From positions 620,001 to 684,000 of the forward strand of contig NZ_BSNG01000001.1 of the NCBI RefSeq assembly GCF_030159855.1: a stretch of DNA of 64,000 nucleotides, given 5' to 3'. The stretch is from Devosia yakushimensis (GTDB lineage: Bacteria; Pseudomonadota; Alphaproteobacteria; Rhizobiales; Devosiaceae). Numbering within the stretch: the first letter of the stretch is position 1; every line of letters begins with the position of its first letter. Shown piece by piece: positions 51,477 through 60,706 of the stretch. Under the pieces are notes generated by a model that saw only the letters and a program-made list of their open reading frames with translations, did no database searches and was not told the DNA's origin. The translations under genes were made by a program, and so were the position numbers.

Positions 51477-52661
51477 ATGGATATCCGTCTCATCTGGCTG
51501 GCGGTCGGCACCTTTGCCATAGGCGTCGAGAGCTTTGCCGTGCCGAGCCTGCTGCCGCAGATCGCCGATTCCACTGGTGTCAGCCTGACCCAGGCTGGGT
51601 ATCTGGTGATTGCCTTTGCGCTGGCCAATGCCTTTGGTTCGCCCGTATTGGCCGCATTGACGGGTACCGCTGACCGGCGCCGGACGCTGGCGATTACTGC
51701 GCTGCTCTTTTCGGCCGGGGCCATCGGAGCGGCTCTGTCGCAGGGTTATTTCGACCTCATGGCCGCCCGTATCGTAATGGCCTTTGCGGCGGGGCTCTAC
51801 ACTGCCACCGCGCAAGCCACGGGCGTCGCGATCTCTTCGGCCGACCATCGTGCGCGGGCAATTTCGGTAATCGTTGGCGGCACAACCATGGCGGTCGCCT
51901 TTGGTGCGCCGCTCGGTGCGCTGGTTGCGGGCCTGGTGGGGTGGCGCGGCAGCTATTTGATGGTTGCGCTGTTCGGCACCATCGCGGCGGCCTCGATCTG
52001 GATCATGTTGCCGGCCGGGCTGCGGGGCGCCCAATTGAGCCTGCGGCAGCGTGTTGCCGCGGTGGCCTTGCCCGGAGTGCCGGGGGCTCTGGTGACCACC
52101 TGGCTCAATCTGGCGGGGGCCTTCACGGTCATCATCTACCTTGCGGTGGTGACCACGCAATCGATGGGCCTGGCCGCAGAGCTGGTGCCGGCGGTGTTGC
52201 TGGCCTTCGGCGTCGGGGCGGCGGTCGGCAATGCGGCAGGCGGGCAATTGGCCGACCGGCTTGGGGCACGGCCCACGGTCGTTGCGGCCGTGGCGCTCAA
52301 CATGACCATGCTCGTTGCCATATCGATGGTGGCGCACTTGCCGATGGTCCTTGTCGGGCCGGCCTTTTTCGTCCTGATCTTCGTCTGGGGCGCCACCGGC
52401 TGGGCCTTTCCGCCCGCTCAATCGAGCTACCTGCTTGGCCTGGCGCCCAATAGCGCGCCGCTGGTGCTTTCGCTCAACGCGTCCGCTCTTTATCTGGGGA
52501 TTGCCAGCGGCTCGCTGATTGCCGGGCTGGTGTTGCAGTTCGGTTCGGCGGGTGATCTTGGCTGGGTCGGTGCGACGCTGCCGGCGCTGTCATTGGCCGG
52601 AATTGGCCTGGCCGCCATTCGGCGGCATGAAAGGCGACCGAGCATGGCCCGGATGGGGTAG
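51477..52661 (+). CDS. MFS transporter (DHA1, drug or sugar efflux type)
   Basis: This 394-aa transporter has twelve hydrophobic segments: opening RLIWLAVGTFAIGVESFAVPSLLPQIA (residues 3-29), a motif A-like DRRRTLAI between spans 2 and 3, and FGAPLGALVAGLVGWRGSYL near 140-160. AAGG precedes the ATG at 51477. It is controlled by the divergent ArsR-type gene. The substrate is not determined. Its stop directly abuts the convergent ABC permease stop. Confidence 0.88.
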   Translation: MDIRLIWLAVGTFAIGVESFAVPSLLPQIADSTGVSLTQAGYLVIAFALANAFGSPVLAALTGTADRRRTLAITALLFSAGAIGAALSQGYFDLMAARIVMAFAAGLYTATAQATGVAISSADHRARAISVIVGGTTMAVAFGAPLGALVAGLVGWRGSYLMVALFGTIAAASIWIMLPAGLRGAQLSLRQRVAAVALPGVPGALVTTWLNLAGAFTVIIYLAVVTTQSMGLAAELVPAVLLAFGVGAAVGNAAGGQLADRLGARPTVVAAVALNMTMLVAISMVAHLPMVLVGPAFFVLIFVWGATGWAFPPAQSSYLLGLAPNSAPLVLSLNASALYLGIASGSLIAGLVLQFGSAGDLGWVGATLPALSLAGIGLAAIRRHERRPSMARMG

Positions 52662-54194
52662 CTAGCGCCGTCGTGGGCTGATCAGGCGGGCAATGCCGAG
52701 GATGGCAAGGGCGAGCGTTGCTGGCAGCAGAGCCAGCGGCGATTGCACCGCCAGTAACGCGCCGGTACCGGCCCACATGATGGAAGCAAAGGCTTCGCTT
52801 AGCGTGGCGGCGCGCGATGCGACCTGGCGCCGGCGGAACATGGACCGCCGTGCGATAACCCGGAACCAGAGCTGGATGGCGGTGGCCGAGCTGGCTGCGA
52901 GACCGGCGCAAAGGGCGGTGACGGCCGCGATATAGAGCGAAGAAAGCGCCAGCAGTGCAATCAGGGGGATCAAGATCACTGCAATGATGATCAGCACGGC
53001 TTCGATCTTGGCGATCAGTATCGAGCGGGGCGTGACCGGGGCCGTTGCCACCAGATCATGAGCGTCTTCGCCCGATATGGCGAGCCAGGCGAGGCCGCCG
53101 GCCAATTGCCCTGCTGCCATGACGAGCACGGGAACCACGACAACATTGGCGCCGGCCGCGTCGCCGAAATTGATCCAGAGCATCAGGGCGGGGGGAAGCA
53201 GGTAAAGGATCTGCATCAGCGTTTGCGACAGCAGCCAGGGGTCGCGCTGCAGCAGCCGCCACTCCTTGCTGCGCAAGACCTGCCGCTGCGAAGCGGGACG
53301 GAAGCCTGCCATGCGCGGCCGGCGCTGGCTGCGAATGTGGCTCAAGCCGGAAGCGGAGATGGCGTGATGCCCATAGCTGGAAGCGGTAAAGGCCAGCACC
53401 CCGCCAAGAGCGCCAAATCCGATGGCAAGAACCGTGAACAGGGCGGGAAGCTCGCCCATGGTGGCGCGGACGGGGAGCCAGAACAGGCTATCCGCCGTCG
53501 GGGCCAAGGCGATGAGATCGGCCGATTGCAGCAGGGTGAAGCGGGACAGGCTGCCATAATGCAGAATAGCGGCGGCCTGTACGCCGATGACAAAGCCTGC
53601 CCCGACGATTGCAGCAATGATCTGGGCGACGAGCCGGGCGCGCTTGTGGCCGACGAAACGGAACAGCGCGATGGCTGCGGTGACGGCGATGGCCGTGGCG
53701 AGTGCGCCGGCAGCAGCCAGTACGCCATAGCTGGCCAGCCAATGCGGTCCGTCCAGCACTGCCAGCATATTGATGACCGGACTCGCCAATAAGGCGGCCA
53801 GCAGGGTGGTGGAAAGTGCCACCGATCCGGTGCGAACGGCGAAGATGCGGCGCGAGGAGGCCGGCGAGGACAGGATGAGGTCAAGATCGGAGCGGGCATA
53901 ATAGACCCGGGTGACGGCTTCGAGCGCCTGCGACAGCATGACCGACCAGAACAGCAAGCCGCTGCCGGCCAGCATGACCAGGGTCGGCTTGTCGGGCGCA
54001 ATGCCATGGGCGACCCAGGGAGCAACCAGGCCGAACGCCAGCAGATGAAACAGCAGCAGGGCTATGGTGATGGCCACGGCCGCACCAATGCCCCGCGCGC
54101 GGCGGCCGCCGGTTATCATGGCCAGCCATTCGCGCCAGGCCAGGGTTACTTCATGCTGCGCAAACCAGAACAGCGAGGCTGGTTGTGCGCTCAT
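52662..54194 (-). CDS. ABC-2 type exporter membrane protein
   Basis: This 510-aa polytopic membrane protein has about ten to twelve hydrophobic spans, two cytoplasmic Arg-rich loops (SHIRSQRRPRMAGFRPASQRQVLRSKEWRLLQRDP; FRVIARRSMFRRRQVASRAA) and the ABC-2 style segment SDLDLILSSPASSRRIF. The start at 54194 overlaps the stop of the ATPase gene by ATGA, so the two form one exporter. The substrate is unknown. Confidence 0.82.
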   Translation of the reverse strand: MSAQPASLFWFAQHEVTLAWREWLAMITGGRRARGIGAAVAITIALLLFHLLAFGLVAPWVAHGIAPDKPTLVMLAGSGLLFWSVMLSQALEAVTRVYYARSDLDLILSSPASSRRIFAVRTGSVALSTTLLAALLASPVINMLAVLDGPHWLASYGVLAAAGALATAIAVTAAIALFRFVGHKRARLVAQIIAAIVGAGFVIGVQAAAILHYGSLSRFTLLQSADLIALAPTADSLFWLPVRATMGELPALFTVLAIGFGALGGVLAFTASSYGHHAISASGLSHIRSQRRPRMAGFRPASQRQVLRSKEWRLLQRDPWLLSQTLMQILYLLPPALMLWINFGDAAGANVVVVPVLVMAAGQLAGGLAWLAISGEDAHDLVATAPVTPRSILIAKIEAVLIIIAVILIPLIALLALSSLYIAAVTALCAGLAASSATAIQLWFRVIARRSMFRRRQVASRAATLSEAFASIMWAGTGALLAVQSPLALLPATLALAILGIARLISPRRR

Positions 54195-54937
54195 GCGGCC
54201 TCGGCCCCGCCCTGTGCGACGAGATCGAGGAAGATATCTTCGAGGCTGGATTGGCGCCCGATGCGGGAGCGCAGCTCTGCCAGCGTGCCCTCGGCGATGA
54301 GCCGCCCTTGCGCGATGACGCCGATACGTTCGGCCATGCGCTCGGCGACCTCGAGAATATGGGTGGTCATGATCACGGTGACGCCGTCGCGGACCTTGCC
54401 CAGCAGCACATCTTTCACCTGCCGGGCGGAGCCGGCATCAAGACCGGTCAGCGGTTCGTCGAGGATGATCAGGCGCGGTTCGTGGACGAGGGCGCCGGCA
54501 AGCGCGACCTTCTGCAGCATGCCCTTGGAAAAGCTGCCACATAATTCGTTGGCATGCGGGGCCAGGCCCAGCCAGCCGATGAGCTCGTGGGCGCGGCGTT
54601 GCGCCGCGCTCGCATCGATCTGCCAGAGGCCGGCGACGAATTCGAGATATTCCAGCGGGGTGAGCCGGTCATAGACCATGGGTTCGTCGGACACCCAGGC
54701 CGTGATGCGCTTGGCTGCGATCGGATCGCGGCGGGCATTGATGCCGAAGATGGAGATTTCGCCTGCATCGGGTTGGAGCAGCCCGGCAACCATGCGCAGG
54801 AATGTGGTCTTGCCCGCGCCATTGGGGCCCAGCAATGCGTAGAATTCGCCGGCCCGGACATTGAGCGCAAGGTCGGTAACGACCGGCCGATCATAGCGTT
54901 TGGTGAGATTGCTTACGGCGAGGGCTGGGACGGACAT
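54191..54937 (-). CDS. ABC transporter ATPase (ABC-2/CcmA type)
   Basis: This 248-aa ATPase has Walker A GPNGAGKTT (about residues 38-46), Q-loop region VSDEPMVYDRLTPLEYLEF, the signature CGSFSKGMLQKVALAGALVH (a FSKGM variant of the LSGGQ loop, common in ABC-2 exporters) and Walker B LIILDEPLTGLDAG with TTHILEVAE. The ATG at 54937 has CGGAG upstream. It is the first gene of a two-gene exporter operon with the membrane subunit. Confidence 0.9.
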   Translation of the reverse strand: MSVPALAVSNLTKRYDRPVVTDLALNVRAGEFYALLGPNGAGKTTFLRMVAGLLQPDAGEISIFGINARRDPIAAKRITAWVSDEPMVYDRLTPLEYLEFVAGLWQIDASAAQRRAHELIGWLGLAPHANELCGSFSKGMLQKVALAGALVHEPRLIILDEPLTGLDAGSARQVKDVLLGKVRDGVTVIMTTHILEVAERMAERIGVIAQGRLIAEGTLAELRSRIGRQSSLEDIFLDLVAQGGAEAA

Positions 54938-55187
54938 GGCGTCGCTCCGGGGAATGCGGCGCGAGCTTAGCGGCAAGCCCTTTCGTCCCGATGAATCGGC
55001 AGCGTTAAAGATTATCCTTGTAGGGCAGGCAATTGTTGCAAAGCCGCCCTGCAGAAACCGGCATTGTGGCTTGGCCGGCCGACATTTTAGTGTGGCGATG
55101 AACCGCAATCCCTCTTGCGGCCATCCCACATTGCTGACGGCGACGGCCTCTCTGTGCCGTGCCAGTGTTTCTGCCGGAGTATTTGCC

Positions 55188-56414
55188 GTGACCGCTTCCT
55201 CCCGTCCTTCTGCCGGGCTCGGCTCGCTATCCACCAAGCTGGCGATCTTCGCCATGGCCATTGGCGCCTTCGGCATCGGCACAGGCGAGTTTGCCATTAT
55301 GGGGCTATTACCCAACCTCGCCGGCGATCTGCGCATCACCGAACCGGAGGCGGGGCATGTCATCAGCGCCTATGCGCTTGGCGTGGTGGTGGGGGCGCCA
55401 CTCATTGCCGTGCTTTTTGCCAAGGTGTCGCGCAAGCCGCTGATGCTGGGCCTGATGGCGCTGTTTGCGCTGGGCAATTTCGGCAGCGCCGCCGCCCCCG
55501 ATTATCTCTCGCTCATCGCCCTGCGGTTCATCAGCGGCTTGCCGCATGGGGCCTATTTCGGCATTGCGGCGCTGGTGGCGGCATCCATGGTGGATGTCGG
55601 TTATCGCGCCCGGGCCGTTGGCCGGGTGATGCTGGGGCTGACCATTGCGACGCTGATCGGCATGCCGATGGCGACGTGGCTGGGGCAATATATGGGGTGG
55701 CGCCCGACATTTACCGGCGTTGGCATTGTCGGGGTGCTGGCGCTCGTGATGATCGCCCGTTTTGCGCCGGTGATCGCGATTGCCGATGGTGCGAGCCCGC
55801 TGCGTGAATTGAGTGCGCTCCGGCGGCCGCAGGTGTGGCTGACGCTGGGGATCAGCGCGGTCGGGTGCGGCGGGATGTTTGCGGTGTTCACCTATGTCGT
55901 GCCGCTGCTGACCGATGTGGCTGGTATCCCGATGATCTGGGTGCCGCTGGTGCTGGCGCTGTTTGGCGTGGGGATGACGCTGGGCAATATCCTGGGCGCC
56001 TATATGGCTGATAAGGCGCTGATGGCGACCATTGGCGGCATGCTGGCCTTCAATGTGGTGAGCCTTGCGATCATTCCGCTGACGGCTCAGTTCTGGCTGA
56101 CGGCATCGATCAGCGTGCTGCTGGTGGGGTTCACCGTGGCCATTGGCACGGCACTGCAAACGCGGCTGATGGACGTGGCGGCGGATGGCCAGACGCTGGC
56201 GGCGACGCTTAATCATGCGGCGTTCAACATGGCGAACGCGCTGGGAGCCTTGCTGGGCGGGGCAGCGATTTCGGCGGGCTATGGCTGGGGATCGACCGGC
56301 GTGGTTGGCGCGATCATGGCCGTTGGCGGGCTGATCCTGTTCTTCATCTCGCTGGCGCTGGACCGGCGGACGCAGCGCTGGGAGCCGCTGGAAGTGGTTG
56401 CCGAGGCGGCCTGA
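55188..56414 (+). CDS. MFS transporter (AraJ-like, DHA1)
   Basis: This 408-aa transporter has twelve spans: opening LAIFAMAIGAFGIGTGEFAIMGLLPNLAGDL (about residues 16-46), SAYALGVVVGAPLIAVLFAKVSRKPLMLG with motif A, SGLPHGAYFGIAALVAASMV near 118-137 and GTALQTRLMDVAADGQTLAATLNHAAFNMANALGALLGG near 315-355, all typical of the AraJ/YdhP group of sugar or arabinose-like efflux proteins. The GTG at 55188 is supported by GGAG. A terminator follows. Confidence 0.87.
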   Translation: MTASSRPSAGLGSLSTKLAIFAMAIGAFGIGTGEFAIMGLLPNLAGDLRITEPEAGHVISAYALGVVVGAPLIAVLFAKVSRKPLMLGLMALFALGNFGSAAAPDYLSLIALRFISGLPHGAYFGIAALVAASMVDVGYRARAVGRVMLGLTIATLIGMPMATWLGQYMGWRPTFTGVGIVGVLALVMIARFAPVIAIADGASPLRELSALRRPQVWLTLGISAVGCGGMFAVFTYVVPLLTDVAGIPMIWVPLVLALFGVGMTLGNILGAYMADKALMATIGGMLAFNVVSLAIIPLTAQFWLTASISVLLVGFTVAIGTALQTRLMDVAADGQTLAATLNHAAFNMANALGALLGGAAISAGYGWGSTGVVGAIMAVGGLILFFISLALDRRTQRWEPLEVVAEAA

Positions 56415-56440
56415 CAACCATCGTAATTTCCGAGAGATTA

Positions 56441-56475
56441 CGGCCGCCCGGACCATGTCCCGGCGGCCGTTTTTT
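56441..56475 (+). terminator. Intrinsic terminator after the AraJ-like gene
   Basis: CGGCCGCC (56441-56448) pairs with GGCGGCCG (56462-56469) around a 13-nt loop that can add a GG/CC pair, followed by six T residues (56470-56475). It lies 27 bp after the MFS stop and directly before the convergent ohr stop. Confidence 0.9.
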
Positions 56476-56478
56476 CGA

Positions 56479-56907
56479 TCAGGCGACGCTGAGCTTGACG
56501 TCGATATTGCCGCGCGTGGCGTTGGAATAGGGGCAGACCTGGTGGGCTTTTTCCACCAGCGCCAGGGCCGCGTCACGGTCCATGCCGGGAATGGTGACTT
56601 CGAGCGCGACGGCGATGCCGAAGCCGATGCCATTGGCGTTTTCGCCGAAGGAAACGGCGGCGTTGATGCTGGTTTCGTCGGGCACCTTGATCTTTTCGCC
56701 GCGGGCGACAGCCTTGATGGCGCCGAGGAAGCAGGCGGAATAGCCGGCGGCGAAGAGCTGCTCCGGATTGGTGCCGGGGCCGCCATTGCCGCCCATTTCC
56801 TTAGGCGTATCAAGGGTTACCGAGAGGCGCCCGTCATCGGTGGCGCTGGAGCCGGTGCGGCCGCCGGTGGAGGTGGCGTGAGCGGTGTAGATAGCTGACT
56901 TGATCAT
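56479..56907 (-). CDS. ohr: Organic hydroperoxide resistance protein
   Basis: This 142-aa OsmC-fold thiol peroxidase reduces organic hydroperoxides in the cytoplasm using lipoyl partners. Reactive Cys59 lies in AAGYSACFLGA, and the resolving Cys125 in AHQVCPYSNATRGNIDV; both are at the expected places, and GGNGGPGTNPEQLFAAG precedes the first. It is divergent from the MarR-type ohrR across 105 bp with an OhrR-like operator. Confidence 0.95.
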   Translation of the reverse strand: MIKSAIYTAHATSTGGRTGSSATDDGRLSVTLDTPKEMGGNGGPGTNPEQLFAAGYSACFLGAIKAVARGEKIKVPDETSINAAVSFGENANGIGFGIAVALEVTIPGMDRDAALALVEKAHQVCPYSNATRGNIDVKLSVA

Positions 56908-56938
56908 TTCTGGTCTCCTTGGATGCCGATCATATAGC

Positions 56939-56965
56939 GTACAATTAAATTGTGTGCAATTGAAA
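56939..56965. promoter_or_regulatory. OhrR operator in the ohr-ohrR intergenic region
   Basis: ACAATT-A-AATTGT at 56941-56953 is a perfect 13-bp inverted repeat that matches the known OhrR box style (TACAATT...AATTGT). A second overlapping AATTG-TGTG-CAATT (56950-56963, about) follows. They lie in the divergent promoter region, so both genes should be repressed until peroxide oxidises OhrR. Confidence 0.85.
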
Positions 56966-57012
56966 AAGACATGATATGCTCACCGACGAACGCGTTCTGA
57001 ATGGAGATTGGC

Positions 57013-57456
57013 GTGGCCGATAAGCCCGACCTGCTCAAGCTGGATTCGATGCTGTGCTTTGCGGTCTATGCCGCCGGGCATGCCTTCAACCGGTTCTATA
57101 AGCCCCGCCTCGACGCATTGGGACTGACCTATCCGCAATATCTGGTGTTTCTGGTGCTGTGGGAGGGCGATGGCCTTACGGTCAAGGCGTTGGGGGAGCG
57201 GCTGCTGCTGGATTCGGGAACCATTACGCCGCTGCTGAAGCGGTTGGAGGCGCGGGGACTGGTGGTGCGGCGGCGAGACCAGGAAGACGAGCGGCAGGTG
57301 CGGGTATTGCTGACCGACGAGGGCAAGGCGTTGCGCGAAAAGGCGCTGAGCATTCCGCTGGCCGTGGGCAAGGCGAGCGGGCTGGATATTGCGGGAGCCG
57401 ATGCGCTGCGGCGCGAGCTGGTGAGCCTGCGCGAGCGGCTGGATGGGGTTGGGTGA
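57013..57456 (+). CDS. ohrR: Peroxide-sensing MarR-family repressor OhrR
   Basis: This 147-aa regulator senses organic hydroperoxides through Cys15 in LDSMLCFAVYAAGHAFNRFYKP, the OhrR signature; a winged helix follows with LTYPQYLVFLVLWEGDGLTVKALGERLLLDSGTITPLLKRLEARGLVVRRRDQEDERQV. The GTG at 57013 is chosen because GGAG is 6 nt upstream and it gives the family start; the ATG at 57001 lacks a ribosome binding site. It is divergent from ohr with a clear operator between them. Confidence 0.92.
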   Translation: MADKPDLLKLDSMLCFAVYAAGHAFNRFYKPRLDALGLTYPQYLVFLVLWEGDGLTVKALGERLLLDSGTITPLLKRLEARGLVVRRRDQEDERQVRVLLTDEGKALREKALSIPLAVGKASGLDIAGADALRRELVSLRERLDGVG

Positions 57457-57621
57457 GGGCCTGACAGCAATCGCCGGCCGCAATGTCAGGTTTGGTGTTT
57501 TGAGAATTGGTGACATCGTTTCCCCCCTTGTGGACATCTTATGACCGGCAGGGACCGAGGGGGATAAGTGATCGGTCTAGCGGCCGAGCTGGTCAGCTTA
57601 GTATTGAATGGGGGAGAGGCT

Positions 57622-58023
57622 GTGACTGAGGGCGTTCATGGGTCGTGCCAGTGCGGCGCGGTGACATTTCGAATTTCTGGCGCGTTCGACGCGTTTTTCT
57701 TTTGCCATTGCGGACGCTGTCGCAAGGATACGGGATCGGCGCATGCGGCCAATCTCTTTTCCGCGCGGGCGGTACTCGACTGGCAGTCGGGCCAGGACAG
57801 CATCAGGACCTATCGGGTGCCTGATACACGGCACGAAAAGAGCTTTTGCGTTGCATGCGGAGCGGCGGTGCCTGCCATGCAAGGAACGATGCTCGTCGTG
57901 CCGGCGGGAAGTCTTGATAGTCCGATCGATATCAAACCCAGTGCGCATATCTGCTACGCCAGCCGGGCGGAATGGGATGAGCGGCTGGAGGATGTGCCCA
58001 GGCTGGACGGGTTGCCCGGATAG
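57622..58023 (+). CDS. GFA/CENP-V zinc-binding family protein
   Basis: This 133-aa protein has the GFA zinc ligands: HGSCQCGAVTF near residues 6-16, FCHCGRCRKDTGSAHA near 32-47 and SFCVACGAAVP near 85-95, giving both the structural and the catalytic-type Cys sets. The family includes glutathione-dependent formaldehyde-activating enzyme, but most members have unknown roles. The GTG at 57622 has GGGAGAGG upstream; an earlier start would add 18 residues outside the domain. Transcription ends at the CCCTCCCCC hairpin 9 bp after the stop. Confidence 0.85.
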   Translation: MTEGVHGSCQCGAVTFRISGAFDAFFFCHCGRCRKDTGSAHAANLFSARAVLDWQSGQDSIRTYRVPDTRHEKSFCVACGAAVPAMQGTMLVVPAGSLDSPIDIKPSAHICYASRAEWDERLEDVPRLDGLPG

Positions 58024-58031
58024 AACGGAGA

Positions 58032-58051
58032 CCCTCCCCCTTGGGGGAGGG
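58032..58051. repeat. CCCTCCCCC-TT-GGGGGAGGG hairpin
   Basis: Perfect 9-bp arms (58032-58040 and 58043-58051) around TT form a single unit of the CCCTCCCCC repeat family, between the convergent GFA and nucleotidase genes. Confidence 0.8.
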
Positions 58052-58071
58052 CCTGATTGCAAGCGGCTTGA

Positions 58072-60048
58072 TCAGAGCGTGATGCGGTATATGCCGAAGC
58101 CGTCGGCATTGGTTTCGCCGGTGGTTTCGATCTTTACGGCGGTCACGTCATCGACATAGTCGGCGGCCTTGGGGCCGGTGGCGAACAGGACCGTGGTGCC
58201 GGCAATGGGCGCGAGCGACCAATTGCTGTCGGCCTTGGGGTCGATGGTGCCGTTCTCAACGATATAGCGGACGATGATGTCGCGATTGGTATCGGGACCC
58301 TTGAAGACGATCACATCGGGGCCGATGCCGGGGAAGGTGCCGCCGCCGCCGGCGCGGTAATTGTTGGTGGCAACGACGAATTTGGCGGCCGGATCGATCG
58401 GCTTGCCATCATACATCAGATCGACAATGCGGCTGGCATCGGGATTGGGCTCGGCCTTGCCATCCGAGGAGAAGCGCGAGGGCTGGGTGAGGTCGATCTT
58501 GTAGGTCACCCCGTCGATCACGTCGAAATTGTAGGACGGGAAATCGGGGTTGATCAGCTCGGCATCGGCCGAACCGGCCGGGACCTGGTTGAACATGCCG
58601 GCAGAACGCTCCAGCCAGTTCTTGACGTCGGCGCCGGTGATGACCACCGCCTGGATGGTGTTGGGATAGAGGTAAAGGTCAGCCACATTCTTGATGGCGA
58701 CCGGGCCAACGGGGACGTCGGTATAGTAATCGGGGCCGCCACGGCCGCCGGCCTTGAAGGGCGCCGCAGCCGACAGGATCGGCAGGCTTTCCCATTCGGT
58801 GCCCTTCATCATCTGCTCGATATACCAGGTCTGGGCCTGGCTCACGATCTGGACGGAGGGATCGTCGGCGACGAGGGCGAAATAGGAATAGAGGGGAGCG
58901 GCGGTTTCACCCACGGCGCGGCGCACATATTCGAGCGTTTCGTCGTGATCGGTCTGGGCGGCGGCGGCGACTTCGGCTTCGTCCTCAACCAGCGCATTGA
59001 CCTTGCCTTCGACGCGCTCGGAAATCGGGCGGGCTTCGGACGTGTGCGAGACGATGGACCATTTGCCGTCGGCATCCTGCTCGAGCAGCAAGTCGATCAG
59101 GCCCATATGGCTGCCCCAGAAGCCGGCCATGACGGCGGGCTTGCCGTTGAGCGTGCCGGCGGTGATGTCGGCGCCCTCGACGCCTTCATAATCGGGGCCG
59201 GGAAAGACCAGATGCTGGTGGCCGGTGAGGACCACGTCGATGCCTTCGATGGCGGCCAGTTGCAGGGAGGCGTTTTCCGCGCCCGCGGTCTGGCCGGCGG
59301 CAATGCCGGAATGGGAGAGGGCGATGATGAGATCGGCGCCTTCTTCCTTCATCTTGGGCACATAGGCCGTGGCGGTTTCGACGATGTCGCGGGTGCTGAC
59401 CTTGCCGGTCAAATGGGTGGCATCCCAGGTCATGATCTGGGGCGGCAGGAAGCCGATGAGGCCCACCTTGATGGTCTTGGTGGCGCCGGCGCCGTCGGTC
59501 AGCTGTTTTTCGACGATCAGATAGGGCTTGATATAGGTGGTGTCGCTGAGCGCATCGGCGGCCAGTTCACCCTTGACCAGATTGGCCGAAACGAAGGGGA
59601 AGGTGGCGCCGGCCAGGGCCTTGTCGAGATATTCGAGGCCATAATTGAATTCGTGATTGCCCAGGGTCGCGGCTTCGTAGCCCAGGGTATTCATGGCGGC
59701 GATGATGGGGTGGACATTGCCATCGAGCCCCTTTTCGTAGGCGATATAGTCGCCCATCGGGTTGCCCTGGATGATGTCGCCATTGTCGATCAGCATGGAA
59801 TTGCCGGCTTCGGCGCGGATCGCTTCGATGATGGAGGCGGTGCGCGCCAGGCCCATCGTGTCGTTGGGGGCGTCAGCATAATAATCGTAAGCGAAAACAG
59901 CGACGTGCAGGTCGGTGGTTTCCAGGATGCGCAAATGGGCCTGGTTGGCCTGGGCGCTGGTGGCAAACGGATGCATTGCGGCCATGGCCCCCAGACTCGC
60001 CGAACCGGCGAGGAATGTACGTCGCGACAGTTTTGGCAGGAAATTCAT
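58072..60048 (-). CDS. cpdB: Periplasmic 2',3'-cyclic-nucleotide phosphodiesterase/3'-nucleotidase (CpdB type)
   Basis: This 658-aa protein has a twin-arginine signal (LSRRTFLAGSASLGAMAAMHPFATSAQA) and a metallophosphatase domain with the metal motifs ILETTDLHV, LIDNGDIIQGNPMGDY, LGNHEFNYGL, IALSHSGIA and LTGHQHLVFPGPDY (in residues 40-290). A C-terminal 5'-nucleotidase domain carries the substrate loop NNYRAGGGGTFPGIG near 565-580. Spacing and motifs fit CpdB, which scavenges nucleotides in the periplasm; plain UshA is less likely. The ATG at 60048 has GGGAGA upstream. Most CpdB proteins use a Sec signal, so the Tat signal is a variation. Confidence 0.88.
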   Translation of the reverse strand: MNFLPKLSRRTFLAGSASLGAMAAMHPFATSAQANQAHLRILETTDLHVAVFAYDYYADAPNDTMGLARTASIIEAIRAEAGNSMLIDNGDIIQGNPMGDYIAYEKGLDGNVHPIIAAMNTLGYEAATLGNHEFNYGLEYLDKALAGATFPFVSANLVKGELAADALSDTTYIKPYLIVEKQLTDGAGATKTIKVGLIGFLPPQIMTWDATHLTGKVSTRDIVETATAYVPKMKEEGADLIIALSHSGIAAGQTAGAENASLQLAAIEGIDVVLTGHQHLVFPGPDYEGVEGADITAGTLNGKPAVMAGFWGSHMGLIDLLLEQDADGKWSIVSHTSEARPISERVEGKVNALVEDEAEVAAAAQTDHDETLEYVRRAVGETAAPLYSYFALVADDPSVQIVSQAQTWYIEQMMKGTEWESLPILSAAAPFKAGGRGGPDYYTDVPVGPVAIKNVADLYLYPNTIQAVVITGADVKNWLERSAGMFNQVPAGSADAELINPDFPSYNFDVIDGVTYKIDLTQPSRFSSDGKAEPNPDASRIVDLMYDGKPIDPAAKFVVATNNYRAGGGGTFPGIGPDVIVFKGPDTNRDIIVRYIVENGTIDPKADSNWSLAPIAGTTVLFATGPKAADYVDDVTAVKIETTGETNADGFGIYRITL

Positions 60049-60706
60049 TGATCGTCTCCCTTGGGCGTTCACTGATGAACTGGAACTGAGCTCGGGGGCC
60101 TCCGCTCCCGGGCGGCCGGAGCGGCTCCGGCGAATTGCGGACCGGCGCTGCCGGCAACCATGCTCATGCCGCTGGCAGGTGACGTTGCCATGACAGCGCA
60201 GCGGCCAAGCTAGGAAGTTTTGACCGGTTGGTCAATTTATGACAGTGGGGTGAGCAGCGGAATTTTTTGGGGGTGCCTGGAGGTCGGCGGCCGACCCCAG
60301 TATCTAAACGCCGGACAGCCGAAATTTCCGCCCGGCCCTGAGGCGTCGCGGTTATACGGTAACGGGCGGCCTTTGACTCGAGCCAGTATAGTCTAGGGGA
60401 GCCAAAGGCCGCCCGTCACGATCCGCTTTTGCGCAAGGTCCGGTTCAGGCGGTACCATTATTGCAGGTCCGGCTGCCGAGTTTCCAACCCCACTGGAAAG
60501 GCGCCCCTCTCCCACGGCCTCCCCACCCGGCCCTGCGTCGGGACCGCGTAACTGGCGGGAATAGGGGCATGATGGCATGGGGTTTTGGGGCGGGGATAAG
60601 TTTTTTGGAGCCGGCATCTACGCACAAACAGCAATCTTCAGTCAGTCGCCTATCGACGAAACCAAACGCTTCCCGCCTGGCAACAAAAATCGCAGTCCAA
60701 CTTAGG
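60049..60706. other. 658-bp gap with a TTGACC palindrome and a 13-bp-arm inverted repeat
   Basis: No ORF with good coding character lies here. Visible are TTGACC-GGTT-GGTCAA (60220-60235), a perfect 16-bp operator-like palindrome about 170 bp upstream of cpdB; and CGGGCGGCCTTTG (60363-60375) with CAAAGGCCGCCCG (60403-60415), a perfect 13-bp inverted repeat with a 27-nt AT-richer spacer. The right 250 bp is less GC-rich and leads into the HxlR gene, which suggests a junction of acquired DNA. Confidence 0.5.

Noticed and set aside
60361..60420. A tRNA-like or attC-like structure.
   Set aside because: The 13-bp arms have no cloverleaf, no T-loop GTTCRA and no integron core sites. It was kept only as an inverted repeat.
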